A DNA stretch of 64,000 bases from Rikenellaceae bacterium (GCA_015060115.1 SUZB01000003.1:88400-152399); one strand, 5' to 3'. Shown: positions 9,467 through 18,743, counted from the first letter of the stretch. The notes: generated from the sequence alone by a model not told the origin. Translations and numbers: made by a program.

Positions 9467-10239
9467 TGAACAATAGCCCAATAGGTGTTTACGATTCAGG
9501 CTTTGGTGGTCTGTCGGTCTGGCGAGAGATACATCGTCGCCTGCCCGAGGAGTCGTTGTTGTACCTTGGTGATGGCAAGAATTGCCCCTATGGTGGTCGG
9601 TCGCGTGAGGAGATTACAGCCTTTGCCCGCGAGGCCGTAGAGCGCCTTATTGGCGAGGGTGTCAAGATGGTTGTTGTGGGGTGCAATACCGCCACTACCG
9701 CTGCTGTTGATGCCCTGCGAGCCGAATGGCCCGATATACCTATTGTGGGTCTTGAGCCCGCTGTTAAGCCCGCCTGTCTTTCGTCACGCACACGCCGTAT
9801 TGCGGTGCTTGCTACGGCACATAGCCTGCAAAGCGATATGTTCCTAAATACTGCCCGCCGTTATGCTGCGGATGTCGAGGTCATAAAGGTCGAGGGTCGA
9901 GGCTTTGTCGAGTTGGTTGAGGCCTCCGAGGAGGATAGTCCGAAGGCCGAGAGGTTGGTGCGAGAGGTTGTCGAGCCACTGCTTGATAAGGGTATCGACC
10001 GCATAGTCTTGGGTTGTACGCATTATCCATTCCTTGTGCCTCATATTGAGCGCGTTATCGCTGGTCGTGATATCCAAATTGTCGATTCGGGTGAGGCTGT
10101 TGCCCGCCGTGTGGAGTGGCTTTTGGAGCGCTACAACCTCTTTGCCGAGAGGGGGCATAAGCCCGAATTTCGGTTTATTACCTTCTCAACGGAAGAGTAT
10201 CGCCAGCGGTTGGAGAATAAGGCCTTCAGGGAGCTGTAA
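9466..10239 (+). CDS. murI: glutamate racemase
   Basis: Makes D-glutamate for peptidoglycan from L-glutamate. The 257-residue protein has the two catalytic cysteines in context: C73 in VGCNTATTAA and C184 in GCTHYPFL. The N-terminal GVYDSGFGGLS (7-17) carries the Asp/Ser pair. It is the last gene of the operon; a strong hairpin and T-run follow at 10261-10301. Confidence 0.94.
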   Translation: MNNSPIGVYDSGFGGLSVWREIHRRLPEESLLYLGDGKNCPYGGRSREEITAFAREAVERLIGEGVKMVVVGCNTATTAAVDALRAEWPDIPIVGLEPAVKPACLSSRTRRIAVLATAHSLQSDMFLNTARRYAADVEVIKVEGRGFVELVEASEEDSPKAERLVREVVEPLLDKGIDRIVLGCTHYPFLVPHIERVIAGRDIQIVDSGEAVARRVEWLLERYNLFAERGHKPEFRFITFSTEEYRQRLENKAFREL

Positions 10240-10260
10240 CGAAAATATCGAAAATAATTA

Positions 10261-10301
10261 GTCGAGATATGGAAAAAAGGTTTCATATCTCGATTTTTTT
10301 T
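10261..10301 (+). terminator. rho-independent terminator of the parE-murI operon
   Basis: A perfect 9-bp stem CGAGATATG (10263-10271) and CATATCTCG (10284-10292) around a 12-base loop, followed by A and eight T (10294-10301). Confidence 0.9.
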
Positions 10302-10309
10302 CTTAACTT

Positions 10310-10328
10310 CGCTTGATTTTATCAAGCG
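10310..10328. promoter_or_regulatory. perfect palindrome upstream of ftsK (possible operator)
   Basis: CGCTTGAT and ATCAAGCG form perfect 8-bp arms around TTT, ending 22 bases before the ftsK ATG. A near -7 box TAACTTCG (7 of 8 matches to TAnnTTTG) overlaps its left edge at 10304-10311, so a protein bound here could affect transcription of the long ftsK gene train. It lacks a T-run and is not a terminator. Confidence 0.5.
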
Positions 10329-10350
10329 TTAGGCAGAAACGACAACTACT

Positions 10351-13050
10351 ATGGCACAAAATAATTCAAAATCTAAGACAGCGAATGGTGATAAGGCTGT
10401 GGCCGTCAGCACCACAACGCGCGAAAATATCCGATGGATTGCGGGCTTTGTGATGCTCGCTGTGGGCGTATTTATCCTATGCTCCATCTTCTCGTATCTC
10501 TTCTATTGGCAGAGCGATATGAGCGCACTTATGGAGCGTAGCAACCCTATGGCAAAGCCCCGTTTTAGCAATATGTGCGGTGAGATGGGCGCCTCGGTTG
10601 CCAATGCGCTTGTGGGTGGTGGTTTCGGCATCTTTGCATTGGTTATCCCCATTATCATCATCATCATCGGCTGGCGATTGTTCCGCTATAAGCCGTTGAA
10701 GCTTAACCACTTTGCGCTGAGCCTTCTGCTCGTGTTGTTACTTGGCTCGCTTACGCTTGCTGCCACTTTCGGCACAGCGTGGAATCTCTTTGGTTCGGGC
10801 CTTGGCGGTAGCTACGGTTTGGCTATGTGCGCAAGTCTTAAGGGCTTTGTTGGCAATCTCGGTATCTTCATTATCATCGTGGCGGGCTGGATTTTGACAG
10901 GTCTGTTTATCAACCGCAACTTCTTGCAGGTTGTCGATAATGCTGGTGAGCATGTCGCCGATGGCGTGTCGGGCGCTGCTAAGTGGGTGTGGGGTAAGGT
11001 GCGCACTTCAAAGGAGGCGCGAGATGATGCCAAAGAGCTATCTAAGGTGGCTGAGCCCGCAGTAAACGAGGTGCCCAAGGAGTTTGAGATTGTGGTCGAG
11101 GAGCGTACAGAGACTCAAACAGAGGAGCGTTCCGAGAAGCACGCCGAAGAGGTCGTTGCCGAGGAGCATCATACAGAGGAGAGTGCCGAGGATGAGGATT
11201 TCTCGGCCCTTAGTGGCGAAGATGATACAGAGGAAGAGGATGTTGAGCCACGCATTATGACTGTTGGCCGTGATGCCGAGGTTATGGTGGGCGAGGGTGG
11301 CCGTATCATCGTCAAGGAGAGCGACCCTGCGCAGCCTGTCGATGATTACCCCTTCAAAGAGCCTGATGCACCCCTTGAGGAGATGCCTGCGGAGGCCGTT
11401 ATGGCGCCTATGGAGGTTGCCTCGGTGCTCGGTATGGATAAGGCTGAGGAGGAAGATGGCTTGGTCGTTACCGTTGAGCAGGGTGTGAGCCGTGAGGTAG
11501 ATGCTGACGACATCATTAGCGAGCTTTATGACCCTATGCGTGATTTGCATAGCTACGAAGCGCCATCACCCTCGTTGTTAGTGGACCATAAGTCGAAGGC
11601 TGTTATTGATGACGAGGAGATATATCAGAACAAGGAGCGTATCCGCGAGACCTTGCTTAACTTCGGTATTCCCATTCGGAGTATGCACGCTACGGTAGGC
11701 CCAACCGTTACGCTCTATGAGATTGTTCAGGAGCAGGGCGTCAAGATTTCGAAGATTCAGGGCTTGGAGAACGATATCGCTCAGAGCCTGAAGGCTATGG
11801 CGGTGCGTATTATCGCCCCTATCCCCGGCCGAGGTACGGTAGGTATCGAGGTGCCTAATCTTACCAAGCAGATTGTGTCGATGCACTCGGCAATATGTAG
11901 CGAGGAGTTTCAGACTTCGAAGGCTGAGTTGCCTGTGGTCATCGGTCGCACGATTCAGAACGAGAACTACACCTTCGACTTGGCGAAGATGCCGCACTTG
12001 TTGGTTGCAGGTGCTACGGGTCAGGGTAAGTCGGTAGGCTTGAATGCCATTATCACCTCGTTGCTCTACCGCAAGCACCCTGCCGAGCTGAAGTTTGTCT
12101 TGGTAGACCCCAAGATGGTTGAGTTCTCGTTGTACTCGAAGTTAGAGAAGCACTTCTTGGCGAAGATGGAGTCGGAGGATGAGGCTATCGTTACCGACCC
12201 CAAGAAGGCGGTATATACGCTCAACGCCCTTTGCACCGAGATGGCAAACCGTTTGGAGTTGTGCAAGAAGGCTGCAGCGAAGAACATCGTAGAGTACAAC
12301 GATAAGTTCCTCAAGCGCCGACTTAACCCTGAGAATGGCCACCGCTTCTTGCCCTATATCGTTGTCGTTATCGACGAGTTTGCCGACCTGATTATGACCG
12401 CCAAGGAGGTCGAGGCTCCAGTTATGCGCTTAGCGCAGAAGGCACGAGCTATCGGTATCCACCTTATTGTGGCGACACAGCGCCCCGATGTGCGTGTTAT
12501 CACGGGTGGTATCAAGGCCAACTTCCCTGCGCGTATCGCATTCCGCGTTATGCAGATGACCGACTCGCGTACTATCATCGACCAGCCGGGTGCTAACCAG
12601 CTTATCGGTCGTGGCGATATGTTGCTCTCGAATGGTGGTGAGATTACCCGTATCCAGTGTGCCTTTGTCGATACCCCTGAGGTGGAGAATATCGTGGAGC
12701 ATATCGCAGCACAGCAGGGCTACACCTCGGCATACAACCTCCCCGACTACACCCCGGAGTCTTCGGGTGGCGAGGGTATGCCATCGTTTGGCTCGGAGGA
12801 GAGCTCAGCGCCTCAGAAGTACGACCCCAAGTTTGGCGAGATTGCCCGCGAGGCCGTAACGAGTGGCATTATCTCTACTTCGATGATTCAGCGTAACTTC
12901 GAGGTGGGCTTCAATCGTGCCGGCCGTATTATGTTGCAGTTGGAGCGTGCCGGCATCGTAGGCCCGCAGATTGGCTCGAAACCGCGTGAGATAAAGTATT
13001 ATGATTTGCCCTCGTTGGAGGCACGCCTTCAGGAGCTGGGCATATTTTAG
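10351..13050 (+). CDS. ftsK: DNA translocase FtsK/SpoIIIE family
   Basis: Septal ATP-driven DNA pump that clears chromosome ends and activates dimer resolution at division. The 899-residue protein has about four N-terminal membrane segments (35-65, 95-115, 125-150, 170-195), then a highly acidic linker (about 230-400). The motor domain has Walker A GATGQGKSV (554-562) and Walker B IVVVIDEFAD (670-679). The C-terminal winged-helix gamma domain (about 830-899) reads SMIQRNFEVGFNRAGRIM. It is the first gene of a train of closely spaced genes, with a LolA-like gene 35 bases downstream, an order common in Bacteroidota. Confidence 0.93.
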   Translation: MAQNNSKSKTANGDKAVAVSTTTRENIRWIAGFVMLAVGVFILCSIFSYLFYWQSDMSALMERSNPMAKPRFSNMCGEMGASVANALVGGGFGIFALVIPIIIIIIGWRLFRYKPLKLNHFALSLLLVLLLGSLTLAATFGTAWNLFGSGLGGSYGLAMCASLKGFVGNLGIFIIIVAGWILTGLFINRNFLQVVDNAGEHVADGVSGAAKWVWGKVRTSKEARDDAKELSKVAEPAVNEVPKEFEIVVEERTETQTEERSEKHAEEVVAEEHHTEESAEDEDFSALSGEDDTEEEDVEPRIMTVGRDAEVMVGEGGRIIVKESDPAQPVDDYPFKEPDAPLEEMPAEAVMAPMEVASVLGMDKAEEEDGLVVTVEQGVSREVDADDIISELYDPMRDLHSYEAPSPSLLVDHKSKAVIDDEEIYQNKERIRETLLNFGIPIRSMHATVGPTVTLYEIVQEQGVKISKIQGLENDIAQSLKAMAVRIIAPIPGRGTVGIEVPNLTKQIVSMHSAICSEEFQTSKAELPVVIGRTIQNENYTFDLAKMPHLLVAGATGQGKSVGLNAIITSLLYRKHPAELKFVLVDPKMVEFSLYSKLEKHFLAKMESEDEAIVTDPKKAVYTLNALCTEMANRLELCKKAAAKNIVEYNDKFLKRRLNPENGHRFLPYIVVVIDEFADLIMTAKEVEAPVMRLAQKARAIGIHLIVATQRPDVRVITGGIKANFPARIAFRVMQMTDSRTIIDQPGANQLIGRGDMLLSNGGEITRIQCAFVDTPEVENIVEHIAAQQGYTSAYNLPDYTPESSGGEGMPSFGSEESSAPQKYDPKFGEIAREAVTSGIISTSMIQRNFEVGFNRAGRIMLQLERAGIVGPQIGSKPREIKYYDLPSLEARLQELGIF

Positions 13051-13085
13051 ATAAGCTTTTAGTTTTTAGCTTTTAGTTTTTAGAG

Positions 13086-13697
13086 ATGAGAAAGATAGTG
13101 CTTTTGGTTGTTGCGTTGTTTGCTGTGGGTAGCCTATCGGCACAGAGCGCTACGGAGTGGCTCACATACCTTAATAAGGGGCTTGGTGAGCGTTATGCTA
13201 TGGATCTATTTGTCGAGGTTGGCGCGGTAGATAGTGTCGATGACCAGCTTTCGGGCTATTTTATTGTCGAGGGCGATAGCTACTACATTACGCTCGGCGT
13301 GATGGAGGTTTATAGCGATGGCAACCTACGCTACGAGATTAACAACGAGCGCAAGGAGGTTGTTGAGGATAGGGTAAACCTCGAATCGGTAGATTTGCTC
13401 TCTAACCCCACACGCGCCTTTCGCTTCCTGCCTGAGGAGTTTTCGGCCTCTGTTGTCAAGTCGTCGAGTAACGAGGTGGTTTTGAGCCTTGTTCCCAAGA
13501 GCGATGATATGGGCATCACGGCTATATTGTTGAGCCTTGAGCGCAAGGGGTCGGCTGTAACGCCCAAGAGGGTTAGCTACGACTACGATGGCGACCTTGT
13601 AACTATCACACTCGCTATGCTCGATAGCTCGGATTTGAGTATGCGTAAGTGGGATAAGTCGGCATATCGTGCCTACGATATAGTTTCGTTCCTGTAA
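13086..13697 (+). CDS. LolA-like outer-membrane lipoprotein carrier family protein
   Basis: A 203-residue exported protein with a signal peptide ending SLSA-Q near residue 20. The mature part has the LolA pattern: a strand pair around GYFIVEGDSYYITLG, then MEVYSDGNLRYEINNERKEV, VDLLSNPTRAF and a late SLVPKSDD. LolA proteins carry lipoproteins across the periplasm to the outer membrane. Sequence similarity in this family is low, so the call rests on strand pattern, length and its place after ftsK, where Bacteroidota often keep a lolA-like gene. Confidence 0.7.
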   Translation: MRKIVLLVVALFAVGSLSAQSATEWLTYLNKGLGERYAMDLFVEVGAVDSVDDQLSGYFIVEGDSYYITLGVMEVYSDGNLRYEINNERKEVVEDRVNLESVDLLSNPTRAFRFLPEEFSASVVKSSSNEVVLSLVPKSDDMGITAILLSLERKGSAVTPKRVSYDYDGDLVTITLAMLDSSDLSMRKWDKSAYRAYDIVSFL

Positions 13698-13717
13698 ATT
13701 CAAAAGTCTGAAGTTCA

Positions 13718-14431
13718 ATGAGAAAGATTGCATTTTTGTTTGCTATGTTGGCCTTTGTCGGCTGTGGCGAGGGCTGGGTAGAGGATGCTCGCCCAAAGGT
13801 TTATATCGAGAGTTTCGAGAAGGAGGCGGGCGAGGATTATGCCTACTCTTATGGTTTTGAGAGTGAGCAGTTTGAGTTTGAGTACTTCAAAAATACGGAG
13901 TTCGGCTATTGGGGTGGTTTTGCCCACTCTGTGCTTAAGGATAGCGATGCCGAGAATGGTATCTATGAGAATCAGTATGCCGTTTTTAACGATAAGGCGG
14001 CTACGGGTGATGGCTTCCTCGTCTACTACTACGACAGCTACAACGAGCCTTGCGATATCGTTATCAAAAAGAGCTACGCTCTGGTTGGTGTTCGCCTAAA
14101 TCTCTCGACCTATACCTACGCTTCGATTACCAACGAGGATATCAACTCCTATGCCAGAGTATTTGCAGATGGCGACTACCTCAAGGTTATCTTTACCGCA
14201 ATGTTGGGCGATCAGGCGGGCAATAAGGTGGAGTGCTATGTTGCCGATTTCCGCGATGGCAAGAGCCTTATGGCTACCGAGTGGAACAGCTACGACCTTA
14301 CGGCGTTGGGCGACAGCTACGATAGTGTGCGTGTTACGATTGAGACAAGCGATGTGGGCGAGTGGGGTGCTAATACGCCGTTGTATATCTGCATTGATGA
14401 TTTAAGTTTTATGGAGGTTAAGAAGAAGTAA
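13718..14431 (+). CDS. DUF4465 lipoprotein
   Basis: A 237-residue lipoprotein, with the signal ending FVG-C16-G. The body fits DUF4465: YWGGFAHSVLKDSD, then ENQYAVF, SYALVGVRLNLSTYTYA, FADGDYLKVIFTAMLGDQAG, VADFRDGKS with EWNSYDLTALGDSYDS, and the closing NTPLYICIDDLSF. The fold is presumably a beta-sandwich facing the cell exterior or periplasm. The domain's role is not established; members are usually near outer-membrane uptake genes, whereas here it lies between a LolA-like gene and a Glu/Pro protein. Confidence 0.8.
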   Translation: MRKIAFLFAMLAFVGCGEGWVEDARPKVYIESFEKEAGEDYAYSYGFESEQFEFEYFKNTEFGYWGGFAHSVLKDSDAENGIYENQYAVFNDKAATGDGFLVYYYDSYNEPCDIVIKKSYALVGVRLNLSTYTYASITNEDINSYARVFADGDYLKVIFTAMLGDQAGNKVECYVADFRDGKSLMATEWNSYDLTALGDSYDSVRVTIETSDVGEWGANTPLYICIDDLSFMEVKKK

Positions 14432-14458
14432 ACCTCACATTTACAATAAATTTCTATT

Positions 14459-15496
14459 ATGAATTATCAGAAGTTTGTCGATAGGTTGTCGCGTATGACA
14501 GCCTTGGCCGAGGGGTGGCAGAAGAGCGAGTCGCTACCCGCCATCGAGCGTGATTTGATGCTTGAGGAGTTGCGTGGCTTCTACGACGAGTTGCTTGACT
14601 TTAAGGGCGATAGTGGCCTTGCCGAGCGTGTGGGCGCCACTATTATGGCCGATACTGCCACCGAGCCTATCTTCGACGATGTACTTGATATTGATGCCCT
14701 GCTTGGCTTAAGCGATGTCGAGCGCGATGAGCCTAAGCAAGAGGAGGTTGCCGTTGAGCCTGAGGTTGAGGTAGAGGTTGAGGTCGAGCCTGAGCCTGAG
14801 ATTGCCGTTGAGCCTGAGCCTGAGCCACTGCCCGAACCCGAACCTATTGCAGAGCCAGAGCCTATTGCAGAGCCTGAGACTATGGTTGCACCTAAGGGCA
14901 ATGGCGGTCTGTTCGATATGGAGGATATTCCTGTGCGTACTCGCTCGTCACGCAAAATGATATCGCTCTATACCTCGCCATTTGCTGCCGAGACAAAACC
15001 CAAGGCCGAAGAGCCTAAGGTTGAGCCAGTGGCTAAGCAAGAGCCTAAGGCAGAGCCTACTATAGCGCCTGAGCCTAAGGTAGAGGCCAAGCCTGAGCCA
15101 GCGCCTGAGCCAGCGCCTGTGCCTACTCTTGTGCCTACTCCTGCGCCTGCTCCTGCCCCAGTAGCTCAGCCCACAGCCGAGCCTGTCCGCTTGGGTGATG
15201 TTTTGGGTGGCAAGACAACAACTTTGGCCGATAAGATGGCCGATGATTCAGCCCCCACAGCCGCCTTTAACCGCATTACCGACCTTCGCAAGGCGATAGG
15301 TCTTAACGATAAGTTTTTGATGATTCGCGACCTCTTTGATGGCGATGCAGCGCGATATGAGGATACAATCACCACGCTCAACGAGTTCGATGACCTTGAC
15401 GAGTGTATGATATATATTGTCGAGAACTTTGTGTGGAATCCCGACTCTGAGGGTGCCAAGTTGTTGGTATCACTTATCGAGCGTAAATTGGCATAA
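14459..15496 (+). CDS. conserved Bacteroidota protein with Glu-Pro repeats, function unknown
   Basis: 345 residues with no signal peptide or membrane segment. Residues 1-60 are predicted helical. Two long low-complexity stretches rich in Glu, Pro, Val and Ala (about 98-142 and 178-242) are built on repeated GAGCCT-type hexamers. The C-terminal 100 residues are a conserved-looking helical module (KFLMIRDLFDGDAARYEDT, YIVENFVWNPDSEGAKLLVS). I recognise this C-terminal module from hypothetical proteins of the phylum but know no function. It is 3 bases ahead of rsmI. The charged proline linkers resemble spacers that cross a fixed distance, but its location is probably cytoplasmic. Confidence 0.75.
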   Translation: MNYQKFVDRLSRMTALAEGWQKSESLPAIERDLMLEELRGFYDELLDFKGDSGLAERVGATIMADTATEPIFDDVLDIDALLGLSDVERDEPKQEEVAVEPEVEVEVEVEPEPEIAVEPEPEPLPEPEPIAEPEPIAEPETMVAPKGNGGLFDMEDIPVRTRSSRKMISLYTSPFAAETKPKAEEPKVEPVAKQEPKAEPTIAPEPKVEAKPEPAPEPAPVPTLVPTPAPAPAPVAQPTAEPVRLGDVLGGKTTTLADKMADDSAPTAAFNRITDLRKAIGLNDKFLMIRDLFDGDAARYEDTITTLNEFDDLDECMIYIVENFVWNPDSEGAKLLVSLIERKLA

Positions 15497-15499
15497 GCT

Positions 15500-16216
15500 A
15501 TGGCAAAGTTATATGTTGTTCCTACGCCTATTGGTAACCTCGAGGATATCACACTGCGTGCTATCAATGTGCTGAAAAGTGTAGATTTTATCCTTGCCGA
15601 GGATACTCGCACCTCGTCGCACCTTATGCGCCACTTAGGCATCGAGAAGCCTATGTACTCGCACCATAAGTTCAACGAGCACGCCACCGTAGGTCGTGTT
15701 GCGGAGTCTATCGCTGCAGGTCGTGATGTGGCGTTGGTGTCGGATGCAGGTACTCCGGGTATCTCCGACCCCGGCTTTTTGCTTGTTCGCAAGTGCGTTG
15801 AGCAAGGTATCGATGTAGAGACCTTGCCCGGTGCTACGGCACTTATCCCTGCCGTTGTGCAGAGTGGCTTTCCGTGCGACAGATTTTCCTTCGAGGGCTT
15901 CCTCCCGCAGAAGAAGGGGCGTATGAAGCGCTTGCAGGAGTTGGCCGAGGAGGAGCGCACAGTGGTGCTCTACGAGTCGCCCTATCGCGTTGTTAAGTGC
16001 TTGGAGCAGATTGCCGAAACGATGGGTGACGAGAGGCGTGTAGCGGTCGTAAGAGAGATTACCAAGAAGTTCGAGCAGACCATTCGTGGCAGTGTTAAGG
16101 AGCTATTGGCACATTTCCGCTCGCACGAGCCTAAGGGTGAGTTTGTTATCGTCATTGCGGGTAAGGAGTATCGCCCTCGCAACGAGCAAGAGGCGGAGAG
16201 TGAAGAGGAGGAGTAA
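15500..16216 (+). CDS. rsmI: 16S rRNA (cytidine1402-2'-O)-methyltransferase
   Basis: Adds the ribose 2'-O-methyl of C1402 in the ribosomal P site. The 238-residue protein has the tetrapyrrole-methylase fold: VVPTPIGNLEDITLRA at the start, the AEDTRTS motif near 34, the SAM loop SDAGTPGISDPG (81-92), and LPGATALIPAVVQSG near 113. The end is acidic (EQEAESEEEE). It begins 3 bases after the Glu/Pro protein and is followed after 4 bases by a glycosyltransferase. Confidence 0.93.
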   Translation: MAKLYVVPTPIGNLEDITLRAINVLKSVDFILAEDTRTSSHLMRHLGIEKPMYSHHKFNEHATVGRVAESIAAGRDVALVSDAGTPGISDPGFLLVRKCVEQGIDVETLPGATALIPAVVQSGFPCDRFSFEGFLPQKKGRMKRLQELAEEERTVVLYESPYRVVKCLEQIAETMGDERRVAVVREITKKFEQTIRGSVKELLAHFRSHEPKGEFVIVIAGKEYRPRNEQEAESEEEE

Positions 16217-16220
16217 ATTG

Positions 16221-17222
16221 ATGAAAACGGCGGTTGTCATACTCAACTGGAATGGGCGCAAGCTCTTGGAACGCTACCTTGGAAGTGTTGTACGGCATAC
16301 GCCCAATGCCGAGGTCATAGTGGCCGATAATGGCTCTACGGACGACTCGTTGGTGTGGCTCAGAATGAACTATCCAGAGCTTAGAACAATTCTGCTGGAT
16401 AAGAATTACGGCTTTGCAGGTGGCTACAACCGCGCTTTGAACGCTGTAGATGCGGATTATGTCGTTCTGCTTAACTCAGATGTCGAGGTCGCCGAGGGGT
16501 GGTTAGAGCCTTTGGTTGAGGTGCTCGACAATAGTGCCGATATTGCCGTTGTAGCGCCAAAGTTGCGCTCGGCGGCTGAGCCTAAACGCTTTGAGTATGC
16601 GGGTGCTGCGGGTGGCTTTATAGACTACCTTGGCTATCCCTTCTGTCGTGGTAGAATACTCTCTACGGTGGAGGAGGATCGTGGTCAGTATGATGATAGG
16701 CGCGATATATTTTGGGCAAGTGGTGCTGCGATGTGTTGTCGTCGCGAGGTATTTGTTGCTATGGGAGGCTTCGATGAGGATTTCTTTGCCCATATGGAGG
16801 AGATTGACCTCCAGTGGCGTATGCAGTTGGGCGGTTGGCGCATAGCTGTTGAGCCTCGCTCGGTGGTCTACCACCTTGGTGGCGGAACGCTCCCCGCATC
16901 TCCCAATAAGATATACCTTAACCACCGTAACAACCTCGCTATGCTCTTTAAGTGCTCGTCATCGAAGCAGCGTATGGTGGTTGCCGTGCTTCGACCATTT
17001 ACCGATATTGCTGAGGCATTGGCGCACCTTTTGATGCTCCGACCGCGTAATGCTTGGGCAATTTTGCGTGCTTGGTGGGCGTTTATTAAGTGGCACAAGG
17101 TGCTTGGCCGCAAGCGCCGTGAGGTGGTGCGACGGGAGGGCGTCGAGCTAAGGGGTATATATCCTCGCTCGATTATCGTACGCTACCTTTTTGGAAATAG
17201 GACTTTTAATAAGATAATGTGA
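16221..17222 (+). CDS. family 2 glycosyltransferase
   Basis: 333 residues starting at ATG 16221, just behind a GAGGAGGAG purine run. The same frame is open further upstream inside rsmI, but homology begins at MKTAVVILNWNGRKLLERYL. The GT-A fold shows ADNGSTDDS (35-43), the metal-binding NSDVE (85-89), and EEIDLQWR about residue 193. This resembles the rhamnosyltransferase-like WcaE/RfbN group that uses nucleotide sugars at the membrane. The acceptor is unknown. It is coupled to the next glycosyltransferase gene, suggesting a joint role in lipid-linked sugar transfer. Confidence 0.85.
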   Translation: MKTAVVILNWNGRKLLERYLGSVVRHTPNAEVIVADNGSTDDSLVWLRMNYPELRTILLDKNYGFAGGYNRALNAVDADYVVLLNSDVEVAEGWLEPLVEVLDNSADIAVVAPKLRSAAEPKRFEYAGAAGGFIDYLGYPFCRGRILSTVEEDRGQYDDRRDIFWASGAAMCCRREVFVAMGGFDEDFFAHMEEIDLQWRMQLGGWRIAVEPRSVVYHLGGGTLPASPNKIYLNHRNNLAMLFKCSSSKQRMVVAVLRPFTDIAEALAHLLMLRPRNAWAILRAWWAFIKWHKVLGRKRREVVRREGVELRGIYPRSIIVRYLFGNRTFNKIM

Positions 17223-17938
17223 TGAAACGACTCATTATTATCCCTACATATAACGAGAAGGAGAATGTCGTAAAGATGATTCGTTGCCTTATGGCAAAGC
17301 CTGAGTCCTACGACCTGCTTATTGTCGATGATGACTCACCCGATGGCACAGCAGAGCTTGTGCGTGAGGAGCAAAAGCACTTCGATGGGAGGCTTCACCT
17401 ATTGGAGCGTAGCGGTAAGCTCGGCCTTGGTAGCGCCTATATCGCAGGCTTTAAGTTCGCCTTGGAGCGTGGCTACGACCGCATCTTCGAGATGGATTGC
17501 GACTTCTCGCACAACCCCGATGACCTTGTGCGCTTAGATGCGATGCTTGAGGAGCGGGATGTCGCTATCGGCTCACGCTACTCTGTGGGTGTCAATGTCG
17601 TAAACTGGCCCTTGGGGCGCTTGCTGATGTCCTACTTTGCATCGAAGTATGTGCGCCTCGTAACACGAATGCCCGTAGCGGATGCTACGGCAGGCTTTGT
17701 GGGCTATCGTCGCGAGGTGTTGGAGGCGATAGACTTGGATGGGGTCGCGATGAATGGCTACGGCTTCCAAATCGAGATGAAGTATACCGCGTGGCGCCTT
17801 GGCTTCTCGGTGGGCGAGGTGTCAATCATCTTCGTAGACCGTGTGGAGGGCACATCAAAGATGTCGTCAGGCATCTTTGGCGAGGCATTCTTCGGTGTTT
17901 TGAAACTACCTTTTAGAAAAATTAAACGCAAACTTTAG
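17222..17938 (+). CDS. polyprenol-phosphate mannosyltransferase-like glycosyltransferase (DPM1 type)
   Basis: 238 residues starting at ATG 17222, which overlaps the previous stop by one base (TGATG); a GTG at 17219 is a less likely start. The protein matches the DPM1 group: IIIPTYNEKENV (5-16), VDDDSPDGT (35-43), SGKLGLGSAYIAGF, EMDCDFSHNPDDL (90-102), GSRY and the ADATAGFVGYRREVL block. It has no C-terminal membrane domain, so it would act from the cytosolic face, charging a polyprenyl phosphate with a hexose, by analogy mannose. Sugar identity cannot be read from sequence. Confidence 0.87.
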   Translation: MKRLIIIPTYNEKENVVKMIRCLMAKPESYDLLIVDDDSPDGTAELVREEQKHFDGRLHLLERSGKLGLGSAYIAGFKFALERGYDRIFEMDCDFSHNPDDLVRLDAMLEERDVAIGSRYSVGVNVVNWPLGRLLMSYFASKYVRLVTRMPVADATAGFVGYRREVLEAIDLDGVAMNGYGFQIEMKYTAWRLGFSVGEVSIIFVDRVEGTSKMSSGIFGEAFFGVLKLPFRKIKRKL

Positions 17939-17940
17939 AT

Positions 17941-18723
17941 ATGAACAGACACGATGCCGAGAAGGCAACAACCCGACTTTTAGATGTTATGGATAAGTTG
18001 CGTAAGGAGTGCCCTTGGGATAGGGAGCAGACATTCGATTCGTTGCGCAATAACACCATAGAGGAGACCTATGAGCTTGCCGATGCCATCACCGATAGGA
18101 ATATGGAGGGCATCAAGGAGGAGCTTGGCGACCTCTTGCTCCATATCGTCTTCTACTCAAAACTTGCTGACGAAGAGGGCGCTTTCGACTATACCGATGT
18201 GGCGAATGCTGTTTGCGACAAGCTTATCTACCGCCACCCCCATGTCTATGGCGATATCCACGCCGACACCCCTGAGGCAGTAAAGCAGAATTGGGAGGCT
18301 CTGAAACTACGCAAGAAGAATCGCAAGAGTGGCACTTTGGGCGGTGTGCCGGTGTCGTTGCCCTCGATGGTCAAGGCATTCCGCATTGGCGAGAAGGCGG
18401 CAGCTACGGGCTTCGACTGGGAGCAGAAAGAGGATGTCTGGGCAAAGGTCAAGGAGGAGCTTATGGAGGTGGATGCAGAGTTGCGTGCCGAGGATAAGGA
18501 GCACCTCACAGATGAGATGGGCGACCTCTTCTTTGCGTTGGTCAATGCCTGCCGACTCTATGGCATCGACCCTGAGGCAGCGTTGGAGCGCACCAACAAG
18601 AAGTTTATCCGCCGCTTCAACCACCTTGAGAAGCGTGCCGAGGAGAAGGGTGTGTCGTTGCATGATATGACCCTCTCAGAGATGGACTCTTACTGGAACG
18701 AGGCAAAGGAATTGGGAAAATAA
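17941..18723 (+). CDS. mazG: nucleoside triphosphate pyrophosphohydrolase MazG
   Basis: Hydrolyses NTPs and dNTPs to monophosphate and pyrophosphate, a house-cleaning role. The 260-residue protein has two MazG modules. The first carries LRKECPWDREQT (20-31), EETYE (41-45) and EELGDLL (60-66). The second, near 158-200, has KVKEELMEVDAE and DEMGDLFFALV, with the four acidic metal ligands. It starts 2 bases after the DPM1-type gene. Confidence 0.93.
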   Translation: MNRHDAEKATTRLLDVMDKLRKECPWDREQTFDSLRNNTIEETYELADAITDRNMEGIKEELGDLLLHIVFYSKLADEEGAFDYTDVANAVCDKLIYRHPHVYGDIHADTPEAVKQNWEALKLRKKNRKSGTLGGVPVSLPSMVKAFRIGEKAAATGFDWEQKEDVWAKVKEELMEVDAELRAEDKEHLTDEMGDLFFALVNACRLYGIDPEAALERTNKKFIRRFNHLEKRAEEKGVSLHDMTLSEMDSYWNEAKELGK

Positions 18724-18743
18724 GTAATTAATATTTTGCATAT

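Noticed and set aside
16086..16220. Upstream extension of the glycosyltransferase frame inside rsmI
   Set aside because: The 45 extra residues match no GT2 N-terminus, and ATG 16221 has a purine-rich ribosome site and the expected MKTAVVILNWN start.
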